DNA from: Lithodes maja
Taxonomy: Eukaryota; Arthropoda; Malacostraca; Decapoda; Lithodidae
Direction: 5' to 3'
DNA length: 64,000 bases
Assembly: GCA_037953745.1 (NCBI GenBank)
Contig: JBAKBP010000702.1
Location: forward strand, 124,001 to 188,000
Shown: piece by piece, positions 31,971-42,300 of the stretch
Numbering within the stretch: position 1 is the stretch's first letter
Layout of the letters: every line of letters begins with the position of its first letter
Program-made: the position numbers and the translations under genes
The notes under the pieces: generated by a model
Databases searched by the model: none
The model's input: the letters and a program-made list of their open reading frames with translations, nothing else
Told to the model about the DNA's origin: nothing

Positions 31971-33714
31971 ATGGCCAGTGCCTCATCTTCATCTGTTCAA
32001 GCAACTGATTGGACTATCTGTGTTTTTTGTCAACTGGACACCAAAGAGTCTCTCATATCACCAACTGACAGAGGCTATGAAACCATAGTACAATAGACAA
32101 CATCACACAGTTTAGTAACCTTGACTCAATGCCAATCAAAATCAATCTGGCACGACTTGACCATGGGAATGGTATTCAATTAACATTGAAAGAACAGAAT
32201 TACAATTACCAGGAACAAGGTGGTACTGTTCAATGTCCAAGGCAAACGATCAAACAAATCAGGGGACAAAGTCAGTCTCCTCAAAAGTGAATCTTCGCTG
32301 TTTGCAAGTCTGTATGTTGCATGTCAGACAAGGAAAGGTGACTTGAACAATTTCTTCAATCATGAAAACCTCCCATTCCTCCATCTCTGTCTGCCTATGG
32401 GCAGCTACATCCAGGGAAGAAGTCTGATCTCATAGAATGTCTTGAAAAGAAAGTAGGGTCATCAAATGATGTGACACCAGAGACTGAAGTGCGAATCATG
32501 GATGGTGCGGCACTTGTTCACTTTCTTAGACCTGAGGGCTGCAAGACATTTGGAGACTATGCTGCCAAGGTCTTTCTTCCATACATAAACAATGCTCAAA
32601 GTCAGGCTCTGAGAGTGGATGTTGTCTGGGACCAGTACTGTACTTCGATAACAGCCTCAAGTCACAGACAAGAGAACAACGTGTCACTGGTCCTATTCAG
32701 CGCAGACGAGTTGGGGCGTCTAGCCCAACACCAAAGAACTGGGAGCAGTTCCTTCGCTTGGCCAACAACAAGACAGACCTGTTTACATTCCTGAACAAGG
32801 AACTGCTGGAAAATGCATCAGGAGACCAGACTCTCATTGTTACTGATGGTGCCAATGTGCTATGCTTACCTACACGAGACACCAGCAACATTGCTCCCTG
32901 CAACCATGAGGAGGCAGACTCGAGGATCATGGTGCATGTCAGTGATGCTGTTATGCAGGGCTTCCACAAGATCCTTGTTCGAACTGTGGACACTGACGTG
33001 GTAGTATTGGCAGTGGCAGTCGTACAGCAGCTGGCTCAGAGACAGCAGATAGAACTCTGGATTGCCTTTGGTTGTGGAAAGGACTTTAGGTACATCCCAG
33101 CTCATGAAATATGTGCTTCACTTGGCACAGAAAGATCCTTGGCACTGCCTGTGTTCCATGCTTATACAGGTTGTGATACCGTGTCCCATCTGGTCCAGGT
33201 GGGAAAGAAGACTGCATGGAAAGTGTGGGAGGCACATGATGAATTTACTGCGACAGTCTATGAGCTGCACAATGCACCTGAACAAATTGGTGAAGCGACT
33301 GAGGCTTCTCTGGAGTACTTCACCATTCGACTCTATGACAGGACAGCAACTACTCGTTCCATCAATGAAGTCAGAAAGAATCTGTTCATCCACAAAGGAC
33401 GTCAGATATCATGTCTACCTCCAACCAAGGCTGCTCTACAGCAACACATGAAGAGGGCAGTACTACAAGGTGGGCACCACTGGGGCTGCACCACGGTGCC
33501 AGAACGACAGTTGCCCTCTCCAAGTGAGTGGGGATGGACTTGCCCAGAAAAGTGGAGGCCTCTGTGGTCTAACTTGCCCGAAGCCAGTGCAACCTGCCCA
33601 GAACTACTGAAGTGTTCTTGCCGAGGAGGATGCACAGACTGCAAATGTGTTGATGCGCATCTAAAATGCACAGCCTACTGCAAATGCAAAAGTGACTGTG
33701 ACAACAGTGTCTGA
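31971..33714 (+). pseudogene. XPG/FEN-like nuclease with N-terminal Cys motif and C-terminal CXC domain
   Basis: The protein starts at 31971 with WTICVFCQ, a Cys pair typical of the zinc motif in this widespread but poorly named invertebrate protein family. After frame changes, 32471-32640 encodes a DGAALVHFLRPE and FGDYAAKVFLPYI region with VDVVWDQY. The frame 32758-33714 holds the likely nuclease core: HEEADSRIM, RTVDTDVVVLA and YTGCDTVS followed by GKKTAW, an order like the acidic motifs of the XPG-I region. SWGW and LPEAS motifs follow, then a Cys-rich tail (CSCRGGC, CKCVDAHLKC, CKCKSDC) like tesmin/CXC domains. Stops or shifts lie near 32090, 32290-32350 and 32645. The function of intact relatives is not established to my knowledge. 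Confidence 0.75.
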
Positions 33715-33859
33715 AGCTTTAGGAGTGGCATTTTTATAGCCTGACTTGCCCTAAATTGGATTTTATGCCACATAATTCTTGTATATGATCTCCAAATGTA
33801 ATGCTACATGTTTTTTAGAACAAGGAGTTGAGAAAAAACCATAGCACCTCACAGTTTTC

Positions 33860-34025
33860 CAGAAACTGCATTGTTGCTGCCGGTTGCTAAGGAAAATGAT
33901 TTGCCTAGCAACCGTTGCTATGCAACACTGAAATCTCGGTGGCTCCTGCCCTGAAATTGTAAAATAGGTCTTTGTGAACTATTGTGGAAAGTTTTATGCT
34001 TGTATCACCTTGTGAGCAATTCTTG
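33860..34025 (-). repeat. Right terminal inverted repeat
   Basis: Complement of 31191-31357. It ends GAGCAATTCTTG at 34025, after which the DIRS recombinase sequence resumes. Confidence 0.88.
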
Positions 34026-34543
34026 TCCTATTTAGTACCGATTGCCCTCACTCTAATTTTTTGCGATAAAATCGGGTGCAGGAGCAATATGTACAGAGTC
34101 ATTATTAGGGGAAAAACGTAGACAGTTAGGAGACCTTGCCATGGCTGCCAATTCCAAAACCCTATGGCCAGTAGCCAGGGCCATCAGAAAAACACACTTC
34201 TTAAGTTTCTTGTCTATATTTGGTCTCACAGAATAAGACCTAGACTGTAACAAAGTTAGGACTTTCGAGATTGACCATTCAGGAAGCAAGTGACGATTTG
34301 GGGCTCTGAGTTTAAAACAAGCCTTCATAAAACCCTGTTCGTCTTTCTGGGATAAAGATAAACCAGTCAGCGTAAAGAAGGGTTCCTTTATTGCTGATAA
34401 GTGGTTTCTAAGTGTGTTAACTGCTAGTTTTTTAAAGTCAAATAAGTAATTTAGGTGCTTCAACAACAAAGCTACAGATGGAGTCTGCTGGCCTGACTCT
34501 ACAATCCAAGTTGTAAATTGTTTCCAGTGTGAACTATACTTTC
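34026..34543 (-). pseudogene. DIRS-like tyrosine recombinase, N-terminal and central piece (YR3)
   Basis: On the minus strand the frame (34053-34543) has a core-binding domain (SSHWKQFTTWI, LNYLF, LRNHLSAIKEPFF), a linker with LLPEWSISKVLTLL, and the catalytic arginine box LMALATGHRVLELAAM. It is open but cut at a TTAA by PB2 on its upstream side and by the nuclease element on its downstream side. Its continuation is 31122-31190 and then 24836-25078. It aligns closely with YR1 (about 9520-9900), where the same boxes are frameshifted. Confidence 0.85.
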
Positions 34544-34740
34544 TTAACCCCTCCAACCCGGATGACCTCTTCTACGCCCATAACAAACTCGGCCCGCGCA
34601 ACCCGGATGGCCTCTTCTACGCCCCTTGCTTTCGTGCTTGATTTTCGAAAGCCGCGCGCACATTTTGCTATCATGGGACGGTAGGTGGCGCCACCCGGCG
34701 TCAACGACGCCACAACAACAGTATCTAGCCCGACGCCATC

Positions 34741-37647
34741 ATGGACAGTACACCAAATAGTGATTCCGCCGTGTCCGACAGCGGGCTTCCTACGACGCCC
34801 TTGCTAGTGCGTCGTGCCTTACCCCGACGCCATCGCCTAAATGTGTTATCTCCCGGAGGTATTGAGACGACTTTGAGACTTTATGAGAAAGCTGATGCCA
34901 AGCATAAGATTGATGAAGAAGTGAGTGACCACTCGAGTAATTATAAGTCGAGTGATTATGGCCATGAGAGTGATAAAGAACAATTCCTGGGATTTGCGAG
35001 AGAATTTGACAGTGATGAGAGTGATGAAGGTGATGTACCAGTTGTTGAGGAAGCTGGTTTACCTAAAGAAAGTGAACTTGCGAGAGTGAGTGAGTGGGAG
35101 AGTTCAAGGTCACTCACCAAATTTCGCATAAGTGACACGACTCCAAGCCCTTCCCCAGGTAAATCGCCTTTCAAGCTACATTTGTACAAGCGAAAAATAC
35201 TTGAAAAGGCGGCCGCGGCAGCTAGGGAACAAGCTAAAATACTTGGTGAGGATGAGGCTGTGAGTGAGGGTCAGCGTGGTGACCCTTCTCGACCGCCATT
35301 GTCTCCCTTATCTACCCACGCCACCCAAGATGACCCGGATGCCCCGCATTCTTCCCCACCACCCCCACCATTGCCAAGGGTTGAGGACCCCCCACTTTCG
35401 GCCTATTTGCCTCCTAGGTCCCCCGACAGGAGACATACTCTTGCCGAAAAGGGGAAAGGTAGAAAATATACTAAGAAAACTAAGACAAGTAAGAGAGTTT
35501 TATTCGAGGCTCCCGCGGCGGCGTCCACCCCGGCCGGCCCCAGCCATACGTCCCCGCAACTTTCCCCACGGTCCTCCCCACCTCTCCCGCCTTCAACATG
35601 TCTTCCTGCAGAAGTCTTTGAGCTCGCATCACCAATACCTGGGCCTAGTGAAAGTCAATCATTGCTTTCTGTCACTCGTCGCAGGCCAAGGAGCCCGGGA
35701 CCTCGGGAGGACACAGCCTCACCTGCCACTCCTTCCCCACCTCGCCCACCCGCACGCCGCCCACGCATCACTGGTTCCCCGCCAGATTATGTGGGCGACA
35801 CTGATGATGAAGGGCACCTCTCTGAAGACTCTGGCCATGATTACATAGGTCCACCGTCAGGGCAAGATGACCACGATGACGATGACGATGACTATATGGA
35901 CATCGACGACCCTCGACCCACCCGCTTGGCCCGGCTTCGTGCTGCCCGTCTTTCTGCCCGCCGCCCTGGCCGCCGCCCTGGCCGACGCCCTCGCCGCCGC
36001 CCTAGGGCGCGCGCCTCCCGAGTTGGCCGTGGGCGTGCTGGGCCACCAGTTGGAGCTCCTCGTCAGCGTAGACAAGACCCATTCTACGTTTTTCAGTGGC
36101 AAGACATAGTTGATGGGGATGTATACAACCCTGATGTGCCAGCTTTTGATGAGGCACTGGAGGGTTCAGGCATTACCCCCAATTTTCCTGCAGGCCCCAA
36201 TGCTCCACCACACGAACTATTTGAGGCATTCTTTGATGAGGAGGTGGTAGGCTATGTTGTCAAAGAGACAAACAAGCAGCACCAATTCCAGGTACACTTT
36301 TTGGGCAAGGTGACCAAGGGCCATATGAGGAAGTGGACCCCAGTGACTCATAAAGAATTCATGGTGTTCCTGGCACTCACCATGCTAATGCCTCATGTCA
36401 AGAAGCATAGGTTGCCTGACTATTGGATCACCAATGATCTGATTTCAACCCCTGCCTTCGGGAAATATATGGCCCGCGACCGGTACCTTGATATCCTCGC
36501 AGCGCTCCATCTTGTCACCAACACCGACGTCCACCGCCCAGACAAGCTGTGGAAGATTAGGACGTTGTATGAGATGATGCGAGAACGCTTCACCTCCTAC
36601 TTCAAGCCCTTCCGCAAGGTCGTCATTGACGAGTCTCTTGTGCTGTTCCGGGGAAAACTCAGCTTCCGGCAGTACATCCCCTCAAAAAGACATCGCTTTG
36701 GCATAAAATTCTTTGTGCTGTGCGACTGCCAAACTGGCTATGTCCTGGACTTCCTGGTCTACAGCGGGAAGGAAGGGGACGTGCTTGTGGACCCCCTCAT
36801 TGGCTTTGGCGGAGCAGTGGTGCAAGCCATGATGGACCGCTACTTCCATAAGAATCACGTCCTCTACACGGACAACTATTACACGTCCCCCACTCTCTCA
36901 CAGTACCTGCATGAGCGCAAGACGGGGACTGTAGGCACAGTACGAGGGAAAAGGAAGGGCATGCCAACTTTCCCTGCAAAGACCAAAAAAGGTGATGTCT
37001 TCAAGAAGAAGTCGGGGCCCATTCTGGCTATCCACTGGCACGACCAGCGGAAGGTCAACCTCCTGAGCACCATCCACAAGGGGGAAATGGTGGAGACTGG
37101 CAAGGTGGATCGCCGCACCCAGGCCAGGGTGACCAAGCCCGATGCTGTCCTGGACTACAACGTCAACATGAGGCTGGTGGACAAGTCCGACATGCAGATA
37201 GGCTTCATTGACTGCCTGCGTACCTCGTGCAGATGGTACAAAAAGTTCTTTCTGCATATGGTGGACATGTCAGTTCTGAATGCCTATAATATATACAGGC
37301 TTCGGAATGAGAACCCACCCCTGAAGTTCAATAGCCTGCGGAGGTTCCAAAAGCAGGTGTTGACGGAGCTCCTGGAGAAGTATGCTACGCCACAGAGGGC
37401 AGTGGCACATCCTGGGCCCGCCGTTATCGACCGCTTGCAGTCTGCTCCATACCTGCTTAGGCACAAGCTTGCTTTCTTTCCTCAGAATGCAGCAGGAAGA
37501 ACACAGCAGAAGCGGTGCCATGTCTGCTACCACAGCAGGGTGAGGCCGCACCCAGGTAGAAAGTCAACCACGGAGTGTGTCGAGTGCAAGGTGGCACTCT
37601 GTGCTGTAGATTGCTTCTTTGCTTACCACTCCAAGCTGGAGTTCTAA
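34741..37647 (+). CDS. piggyBac-like transposase
   Basis: 968 residues, uninterrupted, very close to the PB1 protein. Differences cluster in the low-complexity N-terminus: a longer Asp run before YMDIDD and an extra Arg-Pro-Gly-Arg unit. The catalytic boxes VVIDESLVLFRGK, VLYTDNYYTSP and MRLVDKSDMQIG and the C-terminal cysteine-rich domain (CHVC, CVEC, CFFAYH) are intact. It and PB1 are the two candidate sources of transposase for the small TTAA elements here. Whether either is expressed cannot be told from sequence. Confidence 0.93.
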   Translation: MDSTPNSDSAVSDSGLPTTPLLVRRALPRRHRLNVLSPGGIETTLRLYEKADAKHKIDEEVSDHSSNYKSSDYGHESDKEQFLGFAREFDSDESDEGDVPVVEEAGLPKESELARVSEWESSRSLTKFRISDTTPSPSPGKSPFKLHLYKRKILEKAAAAAREQAKILGEDEAVSEGQRGDPSRPPLSPLSTHATQDDPDAPHSSPPPPPLPRVEDPPLSAYLPPRSPDRRHTLAEKGKGRKYTKKTKTSKRVLFEAPAAASTPAGPSHTSPQLSPRSSPPLPPSTCLPAEVFELASPIPGPSESQSLLSVTRRRPRSPGPREDTASPATPSPPRPPARRPRITGSPPDYVGDTDDEGHLSEDSGHDYIGPPSGQDDHDDDDDDYMDIDDPRPTRLARLRAARLSARRPGRRPGRRPRRRPRARASRVGRGRAGPPVGAPRQRRQDPFYVFQWQDIVDGDVYNPDVPAFDEALEGSGITPNFPAGPNAPPHELFEAFFDEEVVGYVVKETNKQHQFQVHFLGKVTKGHMRKWTPVTHKEFMVFLALTMLMPHVKKHRLPDYWITNDLISTPAFGKYMARDRYLDILAALHLVTNTDVHRPDKLWKIRTLYEMMRERFTSYFKPFRKVVIDESLVLFRGKLSFRQYIPSKRHRFGIKFFVLCDCQTGYVLDFLVYSGKEGDVLVDPLIGFGGAVVQAMMDRYFHKNHVLYTDNYYTSPTLSQYLHERKTGTVGTVRGKRKGMPTFPAKTKKGDVFKKKSGPILAIHWHDQRKVNLLSTIHKGEMVETGKVDRRTQARVTKPDAVLDYNVNMRLVDKSDMQIGFIDCLRTSCRWYKKFFLHMVDMSVLNAYNIYRLRNENPPLKFNSLRRFQKQVLTELLEKYATPQRAVAHPGPAVIDRLQSAPYLLRHKLAFFPQNAAGRTQQKRCHVCYHSRVRPHPGRKSTTECVECKVALCAVDCFFAYHSKLEF

Positions 37648-37925
37648 TAATCATACTGAAATTGCCAAATAAAATGACAATATGTACACTATAATTATAT
37701 ACAGTATAGGCAAAAAGTGGAAGAAAACCAATGTATTATAATAAAAAAGTCAAGTACTGTATTATGAGAAAATTGATACAAATACAATTCCACCATAATA
37801 ATATGTGAAAGTGACACATATGTATATACCAAGTGACATTCATATGATTAGAACCTATAGAAATATATAAATCAGTGAAAAAAGACACAATAAATTGTAT
37901 ATAAAACGTTTACAAATCATATAAC

Positions 37926-38430
37926 TAAGTGAAAGTGACAAGACCTAAGATTTGATGGCCAAAGTATAATAAACACCTGTGATAACGAATAATCAGTACC
38001 TAATACAACAATAACCTACCTCAATTACTAATAAAATGTACGGTATCGAGTGAAAATGAGCATTATCAGTGACAGTGACACTCTCTAAAGCATATTTGTC
38101 AAAGTGAAAGTGACACAAGACCTAAGATTTGATGGCCAAAGTATAATAAACACCTGTGATAACGAATAATCAGTGCCTAATACAACAATAACCTACCTCA
38201 ATTACTAATAAAATGTACGGTATCGAGTGAAAATGAGCATTATCAGTGACAGTGACACTCTCTAAAGCATATTTGTCAAAGTGAAAGTGACACAAGACCT
38301 AAGATTTGATGGCCAAAGTATAATAAACACCTGTGATAACGAATAATCAGTGCCTAATACAACAATAACATACCTCAATTACTAATAAAATGTACGGTAT
38401 CGAGTGAAAATTACCAATATCAGTGAAATT
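37926..38430 (+). repeat. PB2 3' subterminal tandem repeats, ~176 bp x 3
   Basis: Units begin near 37927, 38102 and 38279 with AAGTGAAAGTGACA. The last is diverged, as in PB1. One unit fewer than PB1. Confidence 0.9.
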
Positions 38431-38845
38431 GATACCCTAATAAACATATTTTATATAATTGGCCTCAAAATAACTAGAAAATATCAAATAAACATCACCT
38501 TCTCAATATCAAACACTAAAATCGTCTAAGGGAGATAAATACTTTGGCGCGGCGAGCGGCTAGGTGCGTCGTAGCCATGGCGGGCCGACGCTTTCGGACG
38601 CGGGAGGAAATTCCCGCATAAAAAAGCACTCTTCTTCCCGCGCTCACCATTATGCAACCAGAGGGGCTAGAGACCTCTACTCAACGCCATTCGACAGAGG
38701 AAGGTTTGTGGAACATTATTCTTTTTTATTCACAACATTACATGCCATATTCATTGACTTACAGAGTAGTTAACATAGCCCAAAGATCGTCAAAACCCCC
38801 GGTACAGCAGCACAGTCGTAAGCTATAGCCCCCGGGGCTGGAGGG

Positions 38846-39123
38846 TTAATATTAACGTAGTTTCTTGAGTATTGCATTTCTTTAGTAATAACGTAACCTA
38901 TAAATGTCTGAGGGAGTTTAGCCTTATAGCCTACCCCTGTTGTACACTTTCGCCGAGTTAAGGTACCTCGTTACCATAGACGATAACTCTGTAGGGCGTT
39001 GGTGCTTTTGTTGTCTGGAGCATATAGTATTTGGGACTGGAATCGAGCGTGTCGTTGTCACATAAGCCATTTCTGTCCTACGATCAAGAATCCCGAATAT
39101 GTATTGCCGATCCAGCCGTAACA
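38846..39123 (+). repeat. Left LTR, 3' part only
   Basis: Matches 46279-46556 with very few differences by eye (for example CTTATAG against CTCATAG). The 5' part is absent because PB2 abuts it at TTAA. Confidence 0.85.
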
Positions 39124-39126
39124 AAA

Positions 39127-39137
39127 TGGCGACCTTG
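39127..39137 (+). promoter_or_regulatory. Probable tRNA primer-binding site
   Basis: TGGCGACCTTG starts three bases after the LTR end. It is complementary to a tRNA 3' end in CGGTCGCCA, which I associate with tRNA-Arg primers; one mismatch to the form I remember. Confidence 0.5.
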
Positions 39138-39366
39138 CACAAGATTCAGTAGTATCCTATCACATGTTTTTTGGAGAACTATTCTATGCTACCTAGTAGA
39201 GCTGGCTAGAATTTTCTTGCATATTGGAGGAATTTTTATTGTGTCATTATTGTATTGGTGGACTTGCAGATTGTTTCGTTAGGGGTGTCTAGAGTAGAGT
39301 CATTCAAGCATCTTTAACATTTTGTGAGTCGAGACTGCAATTAGTAATAAGCACTTTTTTTTTTTT

Positions 39367-42300
39367 ATGAACAGCAATTGTATAACCAGCACTATGTCTA
39401 ATGACTCATCATTTACGGGGGAGGATAACACGGTACAGCCTAGTAACCAGCAAGTACAACAGATGTTTAGGGAGGGGAGTGTTATAAGTGGAGAGAGGGA
39501 TGCCCGGGCATTTTTGCAGACACCTTTGACCGAACAGCGCCTGCAGGCTATTGATTGTTACGGTCTTCGCTGTTTAGCCACGGTTTTGGGGCGGGACTGT
39601 CCTGACAGTTGGCCCAAGAAGAATTTGGTGGCATGTTTGTTGGGTGATGGCGATGGGGCGGTGGGTGGAGTGGGGTCTTGGGGGGTTCCCTCCAAGCCTC
39701 CATTCCACTCTACCCCTGAGCTGGGCCCTCAGCCAGCGAGTCTTAGCACGATGCAGCAGGAGGGTTCTCAAGGGCAAGCTGGCTTACCCGTAAACACGTC
39801 TCGGTGTGGATCCCCCATTTTGTGCTCTCCCCCCCCAGGCCTGTCTCCTGAGATGTTATTCCAGCTAGAACTAGCTAAGTTTAAGCTGCAGGAGACTCAG
39901 ATACAACAGGCTAGTATAGAACGCATAGAGGTTGCTAGAATCCAAGCCAATCAGGATGCAACCAGGTACCAGGCTGAAATGGATGTCGAGAAGTCTAGAG
40001 TAGAGACCACGGGGCGTCATCTCGGTGGTGGGCACCGGGTTACAGACTCACTTTCGCATTTAATTAAGTTAGTACCCGCATTTGATGAGACAGCAGTGAC
40101 TGAGTTTTTTGCTCGTTTCGAAAAGAAGTGTCGTGAGTATGACTGGCCGGAGGTTAAATGGGCAGCATTAGTTTCATCACGTCTAGTGGGTAAGGGGTTG
40201 AAAGCCTACGATGCACTGTCACTGGACGAGAGTGTAGTGTATGGACTGGTGAAGGAGGCTGTGCTCCGGGCCTACGAACTGCAACCCGAAACTTATAGAT
40301 TGAAGTTCCGTGGCGTGAATAAGAAGAGCGACGTCAGTTTTATGGAGCACGCACGGGACTTAACAGATGCAGGTAATAACTGGTTTCGGTCCGAGCACGC
40401 AGAGTCGGCTGAGGAAATTAAGCAACTTTTCTATCTGGAACAGTTTTACCAATGTACTGGAACCGATCTAACGCTGAACATTGAGGAAAAATGTCCCAAG
40501 ACAGTAGAGGAGGCTGCCAAGATGGCAGACCTCAGATTATCATTGATTCGTGGTTGCGGTGCCGCTCAGAGGGCTGAGTCAGGGCAGAAGGGGCGCTATA
40601 CCCCACCCACCAGAGTTTTTGATAATAACAAATCCTATGACACACATAACCACACTAAATGCATTGCACCTAATAACACCTACAAACACAAGCCTCTCCC
40701 GTTTACTAAAGGTCAGGCCCCTTCTTCGCCCGCACAAGGGAAGAAGCCCATTGGGGATGTGAAATGTTACAAATGTCAGAAGCTAGGCCATTATTCACGT
40801 GAGTGCCCTAGTAACACTCCCGCTAAGCCGGTGTCATTGGTTCACAGTATCGGTGTGTCTCTGAAGGCTGCAGCAACTGCCCGGGGTAGGTTGTCAGCAG
40901 CTGAGGCACACGCGGTAAAGAAGCGTACGGAAGGCTCGACACCTGTCCGGGACACTTTCTGTAGCCATCGGGGACACGGGTTTGTGAGCTGGGGGAGTGA
41001 ACTACGGAGGGTTGACTTGCTGAGGGATACGGGGGCTTCGCAAACTTTGTTGAGGAACTTCACAGGGAAACCGATAAATGCGGCCAGAGTTGTTGTGGTG
41101 CAGGGTATAAATGCTACGAGGTCATACCCACTTGTGAGGTTGGAGTTGAGAGTGGGAGAGGTGTGCAGGGAGCTGGATGTAGGGATCGTTGAGTGTTTGC
41201 CAGTTGAGGGCGTCGACCTTCTTCTCGGCAACGACTTTGCGGTGCCCACTTCCGGGACTCCACCCTTAGTCGTTGCCGAGAGGGCGGCCGACGTGGATGG
41301 TGAGAATCGGGAATGGGTTGGGAGGTGCCAACAGGATGAGATGGCCTGTGTGGTAACCCGATCTCGCTCTGCGGCTCCTGCACAGCCTAGCACTCAACCT
41401 CGGGGACAGTGGAGGAAGGATCAGGAGAAGGTTGCTAAGGGCAGGAAAAGGGACATTGATTCTGCTGCACTTCTCGGTGATTCGGTACTTGGACCTATAA
41501 TAAACACGGGAGTTGACTCTGGCCCAGATATGGTGTGTAACAAGGCAGAGTTGGGTAAGACTTCGCGTGAGGCAAGAGCTGTAGCGAGAGCCACTAAGGC
41601 AGTAGAGCCTACTAGCCGGGGTAATGTCTTATTACAAAACCATCTTGATGCATTGACGCCCAGGGACATTAGTGAGCAGCAGCTGCAAGACGCTAGCCTA
41701 GCTCGTTATAGCAATGGTGCCATAGAGTTGGAGGAAGATGGGGATGCGAAGCCGGGAGATTTCTTTAGGCTCAACAGGATATTGTACCGCAGATTTCTAG
41801 ACCCCAAATCGAAGTGGGAGGGCGGTGCGAGGGTAGTAGACCAGGTGGTTGTTCCAAATAAGTATAGAGAGTCCTTATTGTGTCTGGCGCATGATGTGCC
41901 GGTGGCGGGTCATTTGGGGGTAACAAAAACATTGGCGGCATTGGGCAGGTTTTTCTGGTGGCCTGGGGTCAAGGCTGATGTCTGTGCATGGGTGGCTGGG
42001 TGTGCGACCTGCCAGACAACGGGGAAGCCTAACCAGACAATCCCGAAGGCACCTTTGTTTCCCATACCTGTCACCGGGCCTCCGTTCAGCAAAGTTGTAG
42101 TAGATTTGGTTGGCCCTTTCCCGCCTACTAGTAGTGGCAATAAATTCCTGTTGACAATCATGGATGTGGCTACGAGATACCCGGACGCATACCCCATGAG
42201 AAACGGCTCGGCAAAGGCAGTTGTTAAAAACTTATTATTGTTCTGTTCCCGTTATGGATTTCCACGTGAGGTGCAGTCAGACCAGGGGAGCAATTTTACA

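Larger units (their letters stand above)
31191..34025 (+). mobile_element. Terminal-inverted-repeat element carrying an XPG/FEN-like nuclease gene
   Basis: A 2.8-kb element with inverted repeats of ~166 bp (31191-31357 and 33860-34025) beginning CAAGAATTGCTCACAAGGTG. An inner motif AGCAACGGTTGCTAGGC is in both arms. It splits a DIRS recombinase gene, so its outer ends are well defined. I see no convincing target duplication (flanks GGTG and TCCT). The single gene is broken. The domain set recalls the XPG-like nuclease reported for Academ DNA transposons; that assignment is from memory and tentative, and no DDE transposase is visible. Confidence 0.75.
34548..38845 (+). mobile_element. piggyBac-like transposon, complete (PB2)
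   Basis: A 4,298-bp element between TTAA at 34544-34547 and 38846-38849, with ends CCCCTCCAACCCGGATGACC and CCCCGGGGCTGGAGGG. It is strongly similar to PB1 throughout. It has three rather than four 3' tandem repeats. The left flank is a DIRS recombinase and the right flank is the inside of a gypsy LTR, so the flanks do not form one pre-insertion sequence; see findings. The 12-bp palindrome GGTGGCGCCACC is at 34684-34695. Confidence 0.93.
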
